Notes: a model not told the origin generated them from the sequence alone. DNA of 64,000 bases from Galdieria partita (GCA_025991245.1 BQMJ01000067.1:62001-126000), one strand, 5' to 3'; positions 32,481 through 45,269 are shown, counted from the stretch's first letter. A program made the numbers and translations.

Positions 32481-33140
32481 TCAATTTGCGCACTGACTTG
32501 AGTTGTAAGAACGTGGAGACCATTGAGACGTAAGAGGTGTCAAGTCTTGACTGCGACATTCCAATAAAGTTGCTAAAGTATCCAGAGAATTCCTTTCGAC
32601 TTGGTTCATTGCAGCTCTATCTAAAGCTTCTTCGTGGTCATAACCCAAGAGATGACAAAAACCGTGAACCAATACACTGGCAAACTGATAAGTAGGCAAT
32701 ACTCCTTGCTTTTCAGCTACTCTTTTTACATAAGGAATGGAAATAACTATATCTCCCATATCACGAAACTTTACTTGCGGAACTAAAAGCTCTTCGAAAG
32801 AATGATCAACACTGTCGTTGTGCAACATCGGCAGCTCCTTTCGAATAATGCTTGAATAAGGTTGCAATTGACCTCGTTGGAATAAACCCGTAGGAAACGA
32901 TAGCACATCGGTAGCTCCATGTATTCCACGAAACTGACTGTTAAGCAATCGAATGTAACGATCCGTTGTCAGTGTTACGCTATATTCATAGTCTTTCAAC
33001 TGAAAATGTTCTAAGAGTGCACAACACATTTCTTCTACTTTGCTTTTGGAAAGGAACAAAGTCTTCCGAAGTCTGCATAATACCAACGCCATCACGATAG
33101 CGAGTCGAATTTTTTGGTTTGAAATATTTTCAGAGAACAT
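32481..33140 (-). CDS. YBEY: Endoribonuclease YbeY, organellar rRNA maturation
   Basis: Single-exon protein of 219 residues. YbeY is a metal-dependent RNase that matures rRNA and helps ribosome quality control in bacteria and organelles. The diagnostic zinc site HGFCHLLGYDHE (H-x3-H-x5-H) is complete. Upstream are the family signatures RLLNSQFRGIHGATDVLSFP and GDIVISIPYVKR. A basic N-terminal stretch (MALVLCRLRKTLFLSK) could be part of a mitochondrial or plastid presequence. Two starts are possible: ATG 33140, which overlaps the start codon of the divergent gene, and ATG 33092. A C-terminal extension of about 30 residues follows the zinc site. Confidence 0.92.
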   Translation of the reverse strand: MFSENISNQKIRLAIVMALVLCRLRKTLFLSKSKVEEMCCALLEHFQLKDYEYSVTLTTDRYIRLLNSQFRGIHGATDVLSFPTGLFQRGQLQPYSSIIRKELPMLHNDSVDHSFEELLVPQVKFRDMGDIVISIPYVKRVAEKQGVLPTYQFASVLVHGFCHLLGYDHEEALDRAAMNQVERNSLDTLATLLECRSQDLTPLTSQWSPRSYNSSQCAN

Positions 33141-36100
33141 GTCAGTAGAAAGATGGCCTCAGGTATCCACCTTTTCACAAGTGATTCACCTTGTTCGAGA
33201 AACTTACCAACCTACGGAAACTATAAAGAACACAATAGAAGCCTATTTACTCAAGGCCATTGAAATATTTTGTGCAAAGAGTTTCAAAGAGAATAAGAAA
33301 AGTTCACTAGGTGGACAACAGCAAGGTAACTTGCGTTGCTAGACAAGCTACAATGAACTTTTGTAAAGACTGAATAATTAGTGAGATGGAGAGGAAAGAC
33401 GCTGGAGCCTTCAGAACCTGAATGTTTGAAAGCAAAGCAACTCAGCCAAGTGCTCGGAATCTCTGAAAGCTTAGCTGTCCTTGTGATTAGAGAATATATT
33501 TCCACTGTGAGGAGCTTTTGTTTTTTATTTGAGAGAGTATTGAACAAAATCGAAAGGTTTATTTCAAGTTCAACGATTCTGTTGCCGACTTGTCTTTGTC
33601 CGACTTGATAAAGTATTTTTACGCTGATGAACACGCCGCGTATTGTTTTCTTGCACAAATATTAGACATTTGTCAAGATCAAGAGCATCCGTTGTATGCT
33701 TTATGTAATGACGTTTGGACACGTAAAGTTGAGAATGAAGCATTCCAACTAGAAGAAGGCAAGCATAGTCAACAGAGTTTGAACTATAAATTTGCTGAAT
33801 ATTTTTTCAAGATGCGAACAATAGTTATTCATATGCCGACTTGGGAATGCAAATGTTGAAGAATATTTTAGATAGTGAAGGCATTCTTATAGTTTGGAAA
33901 GACTCATCCAATTCATCAGATTATGACAAGTATCGTCAAGTAAGAAGGATTATTTGATGATAATCATCGAGTTGCATTGGATAACATTGAAGTAGGACGT
34001 GTTGGAGTTGGAATCTTATCGTCTTTTGTGGACATTGGAGTTGATGTTCTGTTATCATTATTCTCACATTTGTCCTCCAAACAAACTTGTGGAGTTGGTA
34101 AAGATGTTGCCTAGAATGACTACAATAGTGGAACCTACTCGAACATGGCATTGGAAATGTTATCTTACATATTATGGTCTTTTGATGGAATTGTTATGTT
34201 TAGAAGAATGGATGGACAGTCCATTGGGAGCATTACAAGACGGTAAGTGTGCCTACATAAATATATGTGCATCAATATTTATATTGCAATCCTATTCATA
34301 GAGCATCCATCCGAGAAAATTTCCAAGTCATGTAACGACTTTGATCTTACTGAGGTTTACACTCAAATGGAAATTTTATTTTCTTCCAGAAACTATTTAG
34401 GCATTCTTTCCATAGCAGAACTGGCTTGGTCCGTTTTTCTTTATGTCATTTCTCATAAGAAATCGGAACATCAAGAAAGCCTCTTATCTGAGCAACAACA
34501 GCAGTTGTGGTTATCTTCTGCTCGAGTACATTTTTCACAAGCAGTTTCAAATGGAGCAATCGAAGAACTTGATCAAATATTGTATAAAACACCTTCTGTG
34601 AATCCTTATTCGCTACAAGAGACACATGGAAAGTTAAATGGTATCTATTTTGGCTTTCTAGAGACGCTTTTTGTATCATTTATTCCTCGACAGTTGAATG
34701 TATCTGAGGTAAGTCAAGTTATCTTTGAAGGATCATCAACTGAAGCTTATTTCTTTTCATCTATTTTTCTATCCATATATATATGTCTATATAGCGTACC
34801 ATTCTCAATCGACTGTTTGTGAGTACCATGAAGAATATTGTTCCTATTATTCAACGCATTTGGTGGATTTATCAAGAAACATCCAATGGGAAATACAATG
34901 GCTATCACAGTTTATTATTGTATTCTTTAGCTCAATTTCCGCTTGATATGCAGTCAAGTTGTCAGTTACTAAGTGGTTTGATTGGCAACAAATGGAGTGC
35001 TTATCGACTCTTTCAATTTATTGAGAATGAAATGCCATTTTATGCTAGTTATGTGGATGACAATAAGATAGCCAATATTCATTTATTATCATTTGAACAA
35101 TTTCAACTTGAATGCAATGAAGATTGGTTAGTTTCTAAATGGAGTCCATTAGGAGTTCCCGTTGTTTGGAATGGATACTTGATAACACAAGATGGACAAA
35201 AAAGTAATCGAAATTGCATTGGTTTTTATATGGAATCGGAATCCAAAGTTGTTTGGAGAATGCAATGGAATGGTTGGAAGTATATTTCTTATTTCCTTCA
35301 AACGTTGTTGAAAGAATTGGAATGGGGTGAAGACTCGTGGTAATAATATCTTTTGTGACGAATGTTCACATATGAGTTGAACTTTTTTAGGCAACGTTGT
35401 TATTCGGAGCTAATAGCTTTGCTGGAAATGATCCATCATTTGATAATGAATGGAAATGATTCATGTATCGATGGTATTCTTTCTTATCTACATGGCGAAC
35501 TTTGGATTGCTCTTTACAGTTCTTTTATGAAAAAGTTTTTGAGAGCAGAGCCGTATAGTTTAAGAGATGAAGATACTCAAGAGTATGTTTTATGATGTAT
35601 AGAAGAAAGCTTAGAAGGCTAATGATTGACTTAGGTTGAAAATGAAACAGTATCATATTTTACAAGACATCGTTCACTGTTTAAGTGGTTTTGTTATATT
35701 CAGTCCACGTTTGGTTATGTTGTTGGCTGAACATGTAGAAGAATGGTGTAGTTGGTTTCCCAAGTTATCCAAATATCCTTCCATTCTGTCCTCGATGTTA
35801 CAGATATGGACATGTCTATTGCATAGTGGTTTTGATCTATTGGATTCCAGTAAGTTTTTGATATCATTGGATGTATTGTTTTGTAATATCTTGATTAGAG
35901 AAGAAGAGAATCTTTTCTCAAGCACTTTATATTTTAAGAACCAAGCAACCTATTGGTAACAAGCTGTTATGGGAGACTTGCGATGACTTGTTTCTCTACA
36001 CAAGTTGTATTCTTTGTCTTTCGTATGCGCCATTGGATATACTATTTCCTATGGATTGGCTAAAGCCTTTGGAACATTTTTGTAATGTATGGCTCTCTAG

Positions 36101-39100
36101 CAAACGTGAGGACAGGAATACTTGGTTATCAAGCTTGGAATGGAATACATTGGATTGGAGATGGTTTGATAAACAAAATGAAGAACAAAGAATGCAACAA
36201 AATTATTCTCTTTTAGCTTATGGTTTGATTCAATTTATTTACAAACAAAATAGTTCGATGCAACATCATTTATTACCTCATTGGTGGGCAACTTTGGCTC
36301 ATTCGCGTTGTTTGATAAGAATATTGGCTTATTTAGCATTCAACGCTCAACAATTTGCATTGGTTCACGAACAAATATTGAAATATCTATTGTTGGAATT
36401 GGAATGGAGCGATTCTAATTGGCCAAAGTTTATCCAATTCTTGTTTGGAGAACAACAATCGAATAGCCAACGTTCATCGTCTTCCATGATTGCTTCTAGG
36501 TGTTTGATTCAACTATTTCAAGGTCTAGGTTCCAATCCCTTTCATCAAGACTCCATTCTTCAGGTAAATAAGAAAGTTTTCACAATATCTTAACGTATTT
36601 CTTTTTGTTTTCATGTTTAGGTATTGTGGCCAAAAGATGAGGAGGCCAATATATTGGTCAATTCGTTTCTATTTCATATAGCATCTTCGGATGTTTGTTT
36701 ATCAGCTTTATCTACTTTTGTTGTTAGCAATGGATGGAAAAGTGATCAAAGAGGTCTTTCTCGTAGCTTGATTTCTCTACCAAAGTCTACATCACATCCA
36801 ATTGAGGCAAGTTGTGTTAGTGATTTTTTGTTATATGTGGTTGAAATGAGAGTGATAGGGCTTTTTGAAGAGTAAGAATATGGACTTTGAATGGTTATCT
36901 ATTTGTGTAGATTTATTGAGTACTTTGAAACGTCGATTATTGGATAGTAACACTTGTTTATTGGAACGTGGAGATGGAATTCGTTTTGTTTCCTTGGTGA
37001 ACTTATTGAAAGAAGCATGGCTTTGTTTTGGCAATATGTGGTTACAAGATGTTTGGGAAAAGTTTGGTGTATGGAAGTTGTTGCTTTCTTTTGTGAGTCG
37101 GGAGTGGAATAGAGAAAATGTCTTGGCATGGTTATGTCGACAAATGAAGAATGAAGATGAAGCCAATAACGGTAATTATACAGTATTGCACATTACCATA
37201 TTATTTATGGTTTTAGATTATTTGGATGAAATGGTCGGTTGGCTCGAAGGCATTTGTGTATTATTGGACTGGTTTGCCTTGGAAATATTTGATTCTTTTC
37301 GTTTTTCCAGCGATACGGATGACGATGATCATGCTACTTTTCTTTGGTCTCTTACTTATCAAGAACTAGATTTGGATGGTTTGGAATACTTTTGGACAAC
37401 ATGTATTGAAAGTTGGCTGCAAAGTATTGATACAATGGATCCAAAAGAGTCATGTCCTCATTTATATTCTATTATGAGAACTTATGAAAATCGACTTTAT
37501 CGATGGATGAAGGACGAGAAAGATTCTCTAGAATGGAAGCCATTGTGGTATTATGAAACTATATGTATTATTCCTGGAGAATATTTTTACGATATTTGTT
37601 ATCATCCTTATGCTCATTTTGGGAATGAGAAGTATCTTGAGATATTGGAGAGAATGCATCGTCAGACTAGTCGTTTTCAAGCCATTGGAAAATGCGTTGA
37701 TTCTTTGTATCGTTTGTATTTTGCAACGATGGTGACAGTTTCCAAAGAGAAGAATCGATTTTATTCTTTTTGGAGTCACATGTGGAACAAGATACTTGAC
37801 TATTTATCTCGTGTTCCTTGTGTGATGACCTCACAAGTAGATGGAATGCTTGCAAGATGGTTATTAGATATGGCACATCAGCCCAAGTTGCATGATGATA
37901 TTTATCCATTGGCCAATGAACACATTGTATCTTTAGACAAGGCTTGGAAACAGTCTAAGAATGTCTTTACATATATGGATATATATCAATCAGTTACTTT
38001 TCGACCTCGATTAGATTTATTAAGTTTATGGCAACAACCATGGGAGAAAAATCGCAAGTGGCTTCAAGTGGTAAGTGATTATCAGTATGTAAATTTTGAG
38101 AAGATACTGAATGAATCGAATTTCAATAGCATTTACTATATACTTTTAGTAAGATCCTATCAAGGCAACGAAGGTGTAATCCTTGTTTTTCATTATGGGA
38201 AGACAAGTCTGAAAATACTCAAAAGCAGAATACAGCAACTCTATTCCAAGTGTCCATTCAAGTAGTACAAGATGCAATGCAAGAAGATGATGAAACAAGC
38301 TCTATTGAATACAAAGCAGTTTATACTCATGCTTGGAGTGTTCTGTTGTGCAATTTACCTCGGGAGTTTTTAGAAACTTTGTATCCCAACATGCTTAAAG
38401 AATGGTCACAAAGAATATTAAGATATTGGAAAGAATGGATATCGATGGAGAAGAATACAAATGATGAAGAAGAGAATAGAATCACTTTTTTATTGTCTAG
38501 TCGATGGAGAATAATGGATCAATTATTATGGATGCATATCAAGTTGTGGTTGGCTATACCTGATTCTTCCCATTGTATACAATGGAAGGAAACTTTCCTT
38601 CAAGATTGTATATCTTATGCGTCTTTAGATATGTATCCTGATTCAGTTTTTTATGTTGACAGTCAAAAGGCTCCCAATATACACCATTTTTATGATACCT
38701 TATTGAGACAACGGCAACCGTAAGTTGAACTATTCTATGATAGCGTTATGGATTATTCTTATGTCTAAATATGAGTACTTTATTTAGATGGCATCGTTAT
38801 TGGGTACATCGATTGGTTGCCTTATCATTGCATTGTTTTTTATCTGCAAGTCACCATTCTTCACATCAAGTTGTATTGCAATGGATATCCACTCATGTTT
38901 CTTTCATTGAACAATCGTTGCATTTATTTCCTCAAATAGGAGGAGGAGGAGATGTGAACCATAATGAGGAACAAGTCGAGAATCCTCATAGCTATTGGAA
39001 TTTTGCCAGAATAGAAGAAATGGAACAATTATGTACCTTATTACATAGTGTTTATAGTGATTCCAAATCTTCATTTCAAAGTTATCTTCCCGAAGTATAT

Positions 39101-40117
39101 CGTCATTTGCTTATTTGTCTCTATAGATATCTCTATCAAGTAAGTTTAGCCATATCACAACCTAATACTACTTATATTCTTGAGCAGGTCTATCGTTTAC
39201 TACAAACTGGAGTATTCATAGAATGGTGGATAAAACCAATGACTAGTTTAGAACATGAACAATGTAATACAAGTCCCATTATCAAAGATTCTCAAAGTCC
39301 TAGTATGAAAGCAAAGTCTGTTTCATCTGAATGGACAAAACAAGATGAAGAAACTGAAAGATTCCATCTGGAATGGGGCTCTTCACCTCCATTTCCATCG
39401 ACCCCACAAGCAGCTTCACCCCTATTTTGGAAACGAAGACTGGAATTATCTCCCAAGAAGTTTGCTTTGACTCAATCTTCTCCTGAAAGGAACAGAAGAT
39501 ACAAAAGTGTGTTTGGTCAAGTAAGTAATTGAAGCTGAATATTCGTTTGCTTATCACTTTTGATTAGCGTGTATTATATTCTTTGATGAGAAGTTTGATG
39601 TTGACAATGAGATGTTGGAAATATGCCATAGAACAAGATTGGGAGAAGATCGATTGGGAACCGAGTCTATTTCTATCATCTCAAAAGCCCAGTCTTGGAA
39701 TATTTTTAGCAATTCCTATTATGCTTGTTCCCTATGCGTATTCCATTTCATCATCATTCAGTATGTATCTCATGTGAATATGAAGAAAATATTAACCCAA
39801 AATGAAATAGAAGATGACTTGAGTCTTTATTTGGATCATATTTTAAATGATTGCTTTCTAATTGTTTTTATTTCTGGTCGTAAATATGAACAACAACCAA
39901 CGTCTTCATTTCAGGTAAGATGATATAATTGCAGCTTTCTAAATGGGAAAGATACGATATGATTGGATAGAATACTCAGCCGTTGAGGTTGAAAGAAGAT
40001 ATTGCTAAACGTTGGTTTCCTTTGATGGAAATTATTCGACAACATGATTGGAGTGATTCTACTGAACGTTGGTATGGTTGGAAATGTGTAAAGGAATGGC
40101 TGGAATATTCTTTCTAG
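33139..40117 (+). CDS. Large Nup188-like nucleoporin
   Basis: The largest gene in the window, with at least fifteen exons and introns of 45 to 75 bp; it would encode about 2,000 residues. It is all alpha-helical by composition and has no FG repeats. Near the middle the order CQLLSGLIGNKWSAYRLF, then PLGVPVVWNGYL and a short strand-like WRMQWNGWKYISYFLQTLL, resembles the helical solenoid, SH3-like insert and WxLL segment of Nup188, a scaffold nucleoporin of the inner pore ring. Length is also right. The N-terminus MSVERWPQVSTFSQV and exon joins such as QQQ|VRWRGKT are supported by frame. One intron (33759-33811) uses a GC donor. Nup205, exportins or another scaffold helical protein remain possible. 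I derived only some exon boundaries. Confidence 0.6.
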
Positions 40118-40237
40118 TCGCCGGTTGGAAAAGAAATTTCCAGATCTCACCAGTCGATGGAAATACGTTATTGGATTGTTGTCATGTGGGTTGAATGGGT
40201 TTGCGGTTAGTAAAAGCATCATCAGACAGGAGGAACA

Positions 40238-41060
40238 ATGGAAGAAAATAACAGCAACCCTACAGAAACAAACACAGGTTTAAGAAAAAGATTGGTACAC
40301 AACGGAGAAAGTAGCCAAGACAGAGACGCTTCCTCTCCCTCAGAAAGGGCAACAAACTCTTCTCTCTTTGACTGTCATATTTGTTTTGACTCTCCTAATG
40401 ACCCTGTTGTAACACCTTGTGGACATTTATATTGTTGGTCGTGTATTTACAAAGTAAGTTATTCTAGTGACTGTAAGCTTCCTACTTATTGGCAATAGTG
40501 GATGGTGTCACATCCTGACTGTCCTTCTTGTCCATTATGCAAGTCGAGTCTAGAGAAAGATAAAATAATTCCTATTTATGGTAGAAATGGACAAGACGAA
40601 GTAGACCCCAGAACCAAAGTTATTCCTGATATTCCTGCCAGACCAAGTGGGCAACGGACTGGTAAGCCTTTAGAAGAAGAATATATCGATAACTAACTTT
40701 TTCATAGAACCACCACGCTCAAGTCAATCTTCAGGAGGAACTTTCCAGTCTCCTCATTCTCCATTTTATGGCAATCCTTTTTATCCTGGACCCTTTTCTT
40801 CTCCTGTTCATCACAGCAACTTTGGTCCGTTTTCAGTTTCAGCTTTTGGTCCTTTTCCTTCTTTATTTGGATTGCAGTTTACATATCCTCCTCCACAAAG
40901 TAGTGGTTCTGTATCAGGTAAGTGTTGCAGTGATGACTCATTTCACATATCGATAGTTGATTTAGAAACTATGACAGAAGAACAAGCCAATCAAGCTTTT
41001 GTTTCTCGTCTATTATTGGTTATGGGTTTATTAATCATATTATGTCTTTTATTTGTATGA
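40238..41060 (+). CDS. RING-type E3 ubiquitin ligase, RNF5/RNF185/RMA1-like
   Basis: Membrane-anchored ubiquitin ligase of ER-associated degradation. An N-terminal polar stretch is followed by the [34 protein letters not shown], then [24 protein letters not shown]. The eight metal ligands are in C3HC4 order. The segment after the ring, [16 protein letters not shown], is characteristic of RNF5/RNF185. A Pro/Phe/Gly-rich linker (about 60 residues) leads to one C-terminal membrane helix ([16 protein letters not shown]) that ends the protein. Four exons; the RING is split by an intron at K|W and the last splice is SGSVS|VDLETM. The mature size of about 210 residues is normal. It starts 120 bp after the large upstream gene. 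Confidence 0.93.
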
Positions 41061-41404
41061 AAACACAAATACTATTTGGTCTTTTGGATGATTCACACTC
41101 ATGAACAATAAATATCAGCTTTGACATATTCTAATGAAAGAACAGCTTACTAGTAGAGTTGTTATCTTGTTCATCTACTAGAGAACTAAATATTTGTTTA
41201 AAAAACTGTATTCTTGTTTGAACAAATAGTGACTACAGTGCAAAGTAAGTTTTTCACTCAATTGGCTGTGATAGACTATATAAAACACAAGAATGTTGAG
41301 TTGTAACTAGTTGATATAAAAAAGTGATGACTAGTCGTTCCAATGTTGGTCGTGATATATTCTTCCCATATTATTCCGATTTGATAAAACTCTCAACGAA
41401 ATTT
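41061..41404. other. Convergent 3' intergenic region
   Basis: Lies between the stop codons of the RING ligase (+) and the FAM98-like gene (-). AT-rich, with no supported gene. It should hold the 3' untranslated regions of both. Confidence 0.45.
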
Positions 41405-42318
41405 CTATTTGTTTCTTCTAAAAGGCAACTGAAAACACATGTGATGCTCTTGTTTCATTTCCATAAACTCCCAATCTTCTCTAGTCATAACATACAAATC
41501 ATAAACACAAAACATGCGTTCCATAACAAGCTCATCCTTGCTAGGACAAGATGTCCATCTTTCACTAGATTGAAAACACTCCAATGTTGCTTGAAAACGA
41601 GTAATCAATAACTTTCTTCTATTCCTATAGTCGAGATATAGAATGTGATTCATTTCTTGTATCTTTTTTTGATTATTCGGATTGGAAAGATATTCTTGTA
41701 GTATATGAGTTGTTATTGGAACCGACAAGATATCTAATATTCTTTCTTTGGCATGTCGTATCAAAGTTCTGGCTTGACTGGCTTCTTCAATCAATTGCTT
41801 TTTCAATAAAACAGATAATTGATCTAAATAAAAGGTCATCTGATGGTTTGAGCCTTCCTTTGTTGTGCATAATATATCTTGAGGTTGTTTTGAGATATTC
41901 TCTTTATCTGCCATCGCCAACTTACAAGCTTCCAACTCAGTCGCTATAAAGTGCAACACTTGCAGTCGAGTGACGGTGTTCTTCCAGTCAATATCGTTTA
42001 CAGGAATATCCATCAACCAAGCAACGTGTTGTAAGCATTCTTGTTCAAGTTCAGCAAGTGGTTTGTTTATGTCATAATGGAAGTTTCTCCAATGTGGAAG
42101 ATATAACTGAGTACGACTCGAAAGATAGCTCCACTCATCCAATAAAGTGGCGACAACTTGTAAAAAAAGTGGAAATGGTGCTTTTTCTTCTTCCAAACTA
42201 TCTATTGAAATATTTCCTAGTCTAGAACAACGATCACTTTCGTTATTAAATGTTATTAGAACACTTACTCCAAATGTTGCTGCAGTTGCGTTTTCACAGA
42301 CTGCCATAAGAATTGCAT
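41405..42318 (-). CDS. FAM98-like protein
   Basis: About 290 residues in two exons. A 47-bp intron (42222-42268) joins a first exon beginning MQFLWQSVKTQLQQHLE to GNISIDSLEEEK; without splicing the upstream frame begins at a less likely ATG. The middle has LLDEWSYLS, RLQVLHFIATELEACKLA and YLDQLSVLLKK, and the C-terminal part has DYRNRRKLLITRFQATLECF, which matches the strongly conserved EYRRRRxMLLKRLDVTIQSF element of FAM98A/B. Human FAM98 proteins join the RTCB/DDX1 tRNA-ligase complex and PRMT1. The match is clear at that motif but weaker elsewhere, so the family call is likely rather than certain. Start codon is 31 bp from the divergent gene. Confidence 0.65.
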
Positions 42319-42349
42319 TGAAGAAATGGTACAATGGTCACAGTTGTGT

Positions 42350-42876
42350 ATGGCTCCTACTTATACTGGTTTAAGAAAAGTAAGACAATTGGCTAAAATA
42401 CAAAGGATAAGAGAACAAGTATGGAAAAGTAGACAAGGAATAGTAGAAAAGGATCCTTATGCAGTAGAAACGATATTGGAACGACATCCAACTTTATCGA
42501 CGGAAGAAAAGGTAAGTGACTAGTATTCCTCGATGAAATATTGTGAAGACTTTATTAGCAACAATTGCAATCCATTGAACAAGGAATAGCACCTGTCACT
42601 GGACAATCTTATGATTATCTCTTTGCTCATATATTTGATAGAGCACTTGAACCTCCACCTCCTGGAGTGCGTTCTCTTCGAAAGCCTTTAAGAAAGAAAC
42701 CAAAGGAGCCTCATTTTGAACATCATTTACAACCTCGTATATGGGATAATCCATATTGTGAATTTCGTGAATCAGAGGCACAAGAACGTTGGAAAGCAAA
42801 ATTGGCGAGATTGGAAGCAGAAGGAAAGAGTCCTAAACAGAAAGCAGAAAATAAAAGAGCGACTAGAAAGAAATAG
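42350..42876 (+). CDS. Small basic protein, unknown, possibly organellar
   Basis: Two exons joined by a short intron (EEK|QQLQSIEQ) encode about 160 residues. I do not recognise the family. The protein is basic, rich in Lys, Arg and Glu, with a Pro-rich centre (EPPPPGVRSLRKPLRKKP), a W/P motif (PRIWDNPYCEF) and an ending in a charged helix with repeated KAK and AEN groups. The size and composition would suit a mitochondrial ribosomal or RNA-binding protein, but nothing proves it. It is divergent from the FAM98-like gene and ends 9 bp before the start of the next gene on the same strand. Confidence 0.65.
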
Positions 42877-42885
42877 AAAGAGGAA

Positions 42886-44349
42886 ATGATCGAAATTTTC
42901 GGTTTTGAAATGTGGAGACAATATTTTGTGTTTTGGATAGAAAAGACTTTGGAAACGATTCGTTTATTAAACCAGTCACCTCGAGAACTTTGGCTCATTT
43001 ATGTTATCAAGTTTCTTTCTTCTTTTAGTTACTTTTCTTATTCCCTTATTCTTACTTTATATTTGTCGAGCGAGTTTGATTTTAGTGACGAAAGAGCAGG
43101 TTGGACTTTTGGAGCTTATGGATTTATGTCTGTTTTATATGGAATGTCTTTGGGTTGGATAGTCGATTATTTAGGAGTTCGCTATGCCTTGTTATTAGGT
43201 GCTGTTCTAGGCACCTTTTCCAGATGGCTATTGGCATTCTCTTCCTCGAGTCGTCTTGTAGTGTTTTTCTTGTATACTTTTCTTCCTTTTAGTGAAAGTC
43301 TTGGTATTCCTGTTATGACTATTGGTATTAAACGATATAGCAATTCGAACAATCGAACGATAGCTTATTCTATGTTTTATACTTTTATGAATATAGCAGC
43401 TTTGGTAGCAGGACCTGTTGTGGACATGAGTAGACGTTGGTTTGGAAAAGGTTTAGTTATTTGGGGTCATTCCTTTGATTCTTTACAATTGATTATTTTA
43501 TGTGGTTCTGTTTCTACTTTTTTTATTGTTTTGATAGTTTTATGGGGTATGCGAGATATTCAATATACCGAGTCTGGAGATATTTGTTCTTATCGTTCCC
43601 ATTCGACTCCGCTTGGCATCCAGTTGAAAGAGGCAAGTTTGTTGTATCATTGCACCACTTTCAGTGTATATTGAATTCAAAATATGGAAGAATAGGTTTT
43701 CATGGATTCTACTTTTTGGAGATTGGCATTGTTTATGTTTCTTTTAGTTGGAGTTCGTCTAGTCTTTCGTCATATGGATGCCACATTGCCTAAATATATG
43801 ATACGTGAATTGGGTGAAGATGCTCCATTTGGTGCTTTTTATGCTATCAATCCATTTTTAGTGATTATTTTAGTTCCTTTGATAGGCATGTTGAGCAAAG
43901 GAATGGATTCCTTTCCTATGATATTGTATGGTTCCTTTTTGAGCGGAGGTTCAGTCTTTATTCTTTGTATTGGACCTTATTATATATGTATTGCAAGTTT
44001 CTTGATTGTGTTGAGTATTGGTGAAGCTATTTATTCTCCGCGTGTATATGAATATACCATGCAAGTATCTGGTGAAGGTAGAGAAGGATTGTATACTTCT
44101 TTGGCAAGTATTCCCTTGTTTGGTGTAGTATTAGTGGCTGGTGGAATGAGTGGTTACTTGTTGCAACATTTTTGTTCGATAGAAAAGACAACGCGACATT
44201 GTTCTATGATGTGGGCGTTGATTGGATTGTTTTCGTTTTCTTCGCCTTGTCTTTTGTATTTATTTCGAAATGTGATACAAGGAGTAACGACAAGTCTTGA
44301 TGTATCCCATACAACGACAGTCGAAGAGGATACTTTGATCAACTCTTAG
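42886..44349 (+). CDS. MFS transporter, unknown substrate
   Basis: Twelve hydrophobic segments in a protein of about 466 residues. Typical major facilitator order: LYLSSEFDFSDERAGWTFG before the motif A-like loop GWIVDYLGVRYALLLGAVLG, then SIGEAIYSPRVYEYTMQV near helix 10. The segment RHMDATLPKYMIRELGED is shared by a group of MFS proteins seen in algae and protists whose substrates are unknown. Two exons; the intron at 43633-43695 has a GC donor (GCAAGT) and AG acceptor, phase 0, joining QLKE to VFMDSTFW. Without splicing the frame ends early at 43674. The stop is about 50 bp upstream of the GrpE start. Confidence 0.85.
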
Positions 44350-44405
44350 TTTCATTGGAATGCGATGATGTCGTCGACGATAGGGGAATGCATAGAATTG
44401 TTGGG

Positions 44406-45269
44406 ATGATCCCACAAAAGACCTTTGCTTTTGTGAAAAATAGTTATTTAGGTTACTTTTGGGGGTTGTCAGATAACTTGATGAGAAAGACATTGTCCAC
44501 AAGTCTCGAGAAACTTCAACAACCCTTGATAACAAGTGCTTATAGTACAACCACCCACCACCATACCCAAACAAAAGATACGGATGGAAACAAGTCTCAA
44601 CCAACCAACTCTACTCAAACAGAACAGGAGAACAAGGAAAGTGCTCCGAAAGAATCCACAACCTTTGATGAACAATATAAACAAAATAATGATGCAAAGG
44701 ACATGGGTTTGGATCCAGAAGAATGGGTACAAAAGTTTCAAGAACAAGAACAACAGATAGCTAAACTTAAGGATTTATCGATGCGTGCTTATGCTGAAAT
44801 GGAAAACGTTCGAAAGATTGCTCAAAGAGATGTAGACAACGCTAGGAAGTACAGTATCGGTGCTTTTGCAAAAGACTTGTTAGATGTTGCAGATAACTTG
44901 GAAAGAGCACTACAAAATATACCGACAGAGAAACTGGACCCTGAAAAGGGAGACGCCGTCGTTATCAGTTTGTACGAAGGAGTAAAGGCTACTGTAAGTA
45001 TTTCGACGTATTCTTTGGGAAAGTAAATAACTCGATAGGTTTAGAACGATGTATTACAAAAAGTATTTAGGAGATATGGAATCGAGAGATATAATCCTAT
45101 GGGAGAGAAATTTGATCCCAATCTTCATCAAGCTATGTTTGAAATACCTGACAAGTCAAATAGTGGTGTAGTATTGGCAGTAGCAAAGACTGGATATAAG
45201 ATACAAGATCGAATATTGCGTCCTGCTGAAGTTGGTGTAAGTAAAGTCACCTCGCAACAAGAAGAATAA
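44406..45269 (+). CDS. GRPE: Mitochondrial GrpE/Mge1 nucleotide exchange factor
   Basis: Exchange factor for mitochondrial Hsp70. A polar N-terminal region of about 110 residues (presequence plus linker rich in Gln, Thr and Lys) precedes the core. The core has the long paired helix with LSMRAYAEMENVRKIAQRDV and GAFAKDLLDVADNLERAL, then, after a short intron, NDVLQKVFRRYGIERYNP, GEKFDPNLHQAMF and the beta-wing VLAVAKTGYKIQDRILRPAEVGV. All belong to the GrpE family. I take ATG 44406 (MIPQKTFAFVKNS) because upstream residues from ATG 44355 are acidic and unlike a presequence. The end at 45269 reads through a GTAAGT-like sequence which, if used as a donor, would change only the last residues. Confidence 0.93.

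Noticed and set aside
41322-41430. Box C/D snoRNA-like TGATGA and CTGA
   Set aside because: Spacing and terminal stem are not right; both short motifs are common by chance.
42222-42334. Longer unspliced N-terminus for the FAM98-like protein
   Set aside because: A clean 47-bp intron with donor, branch-like and acceptor sequences gives a better start at 42318.
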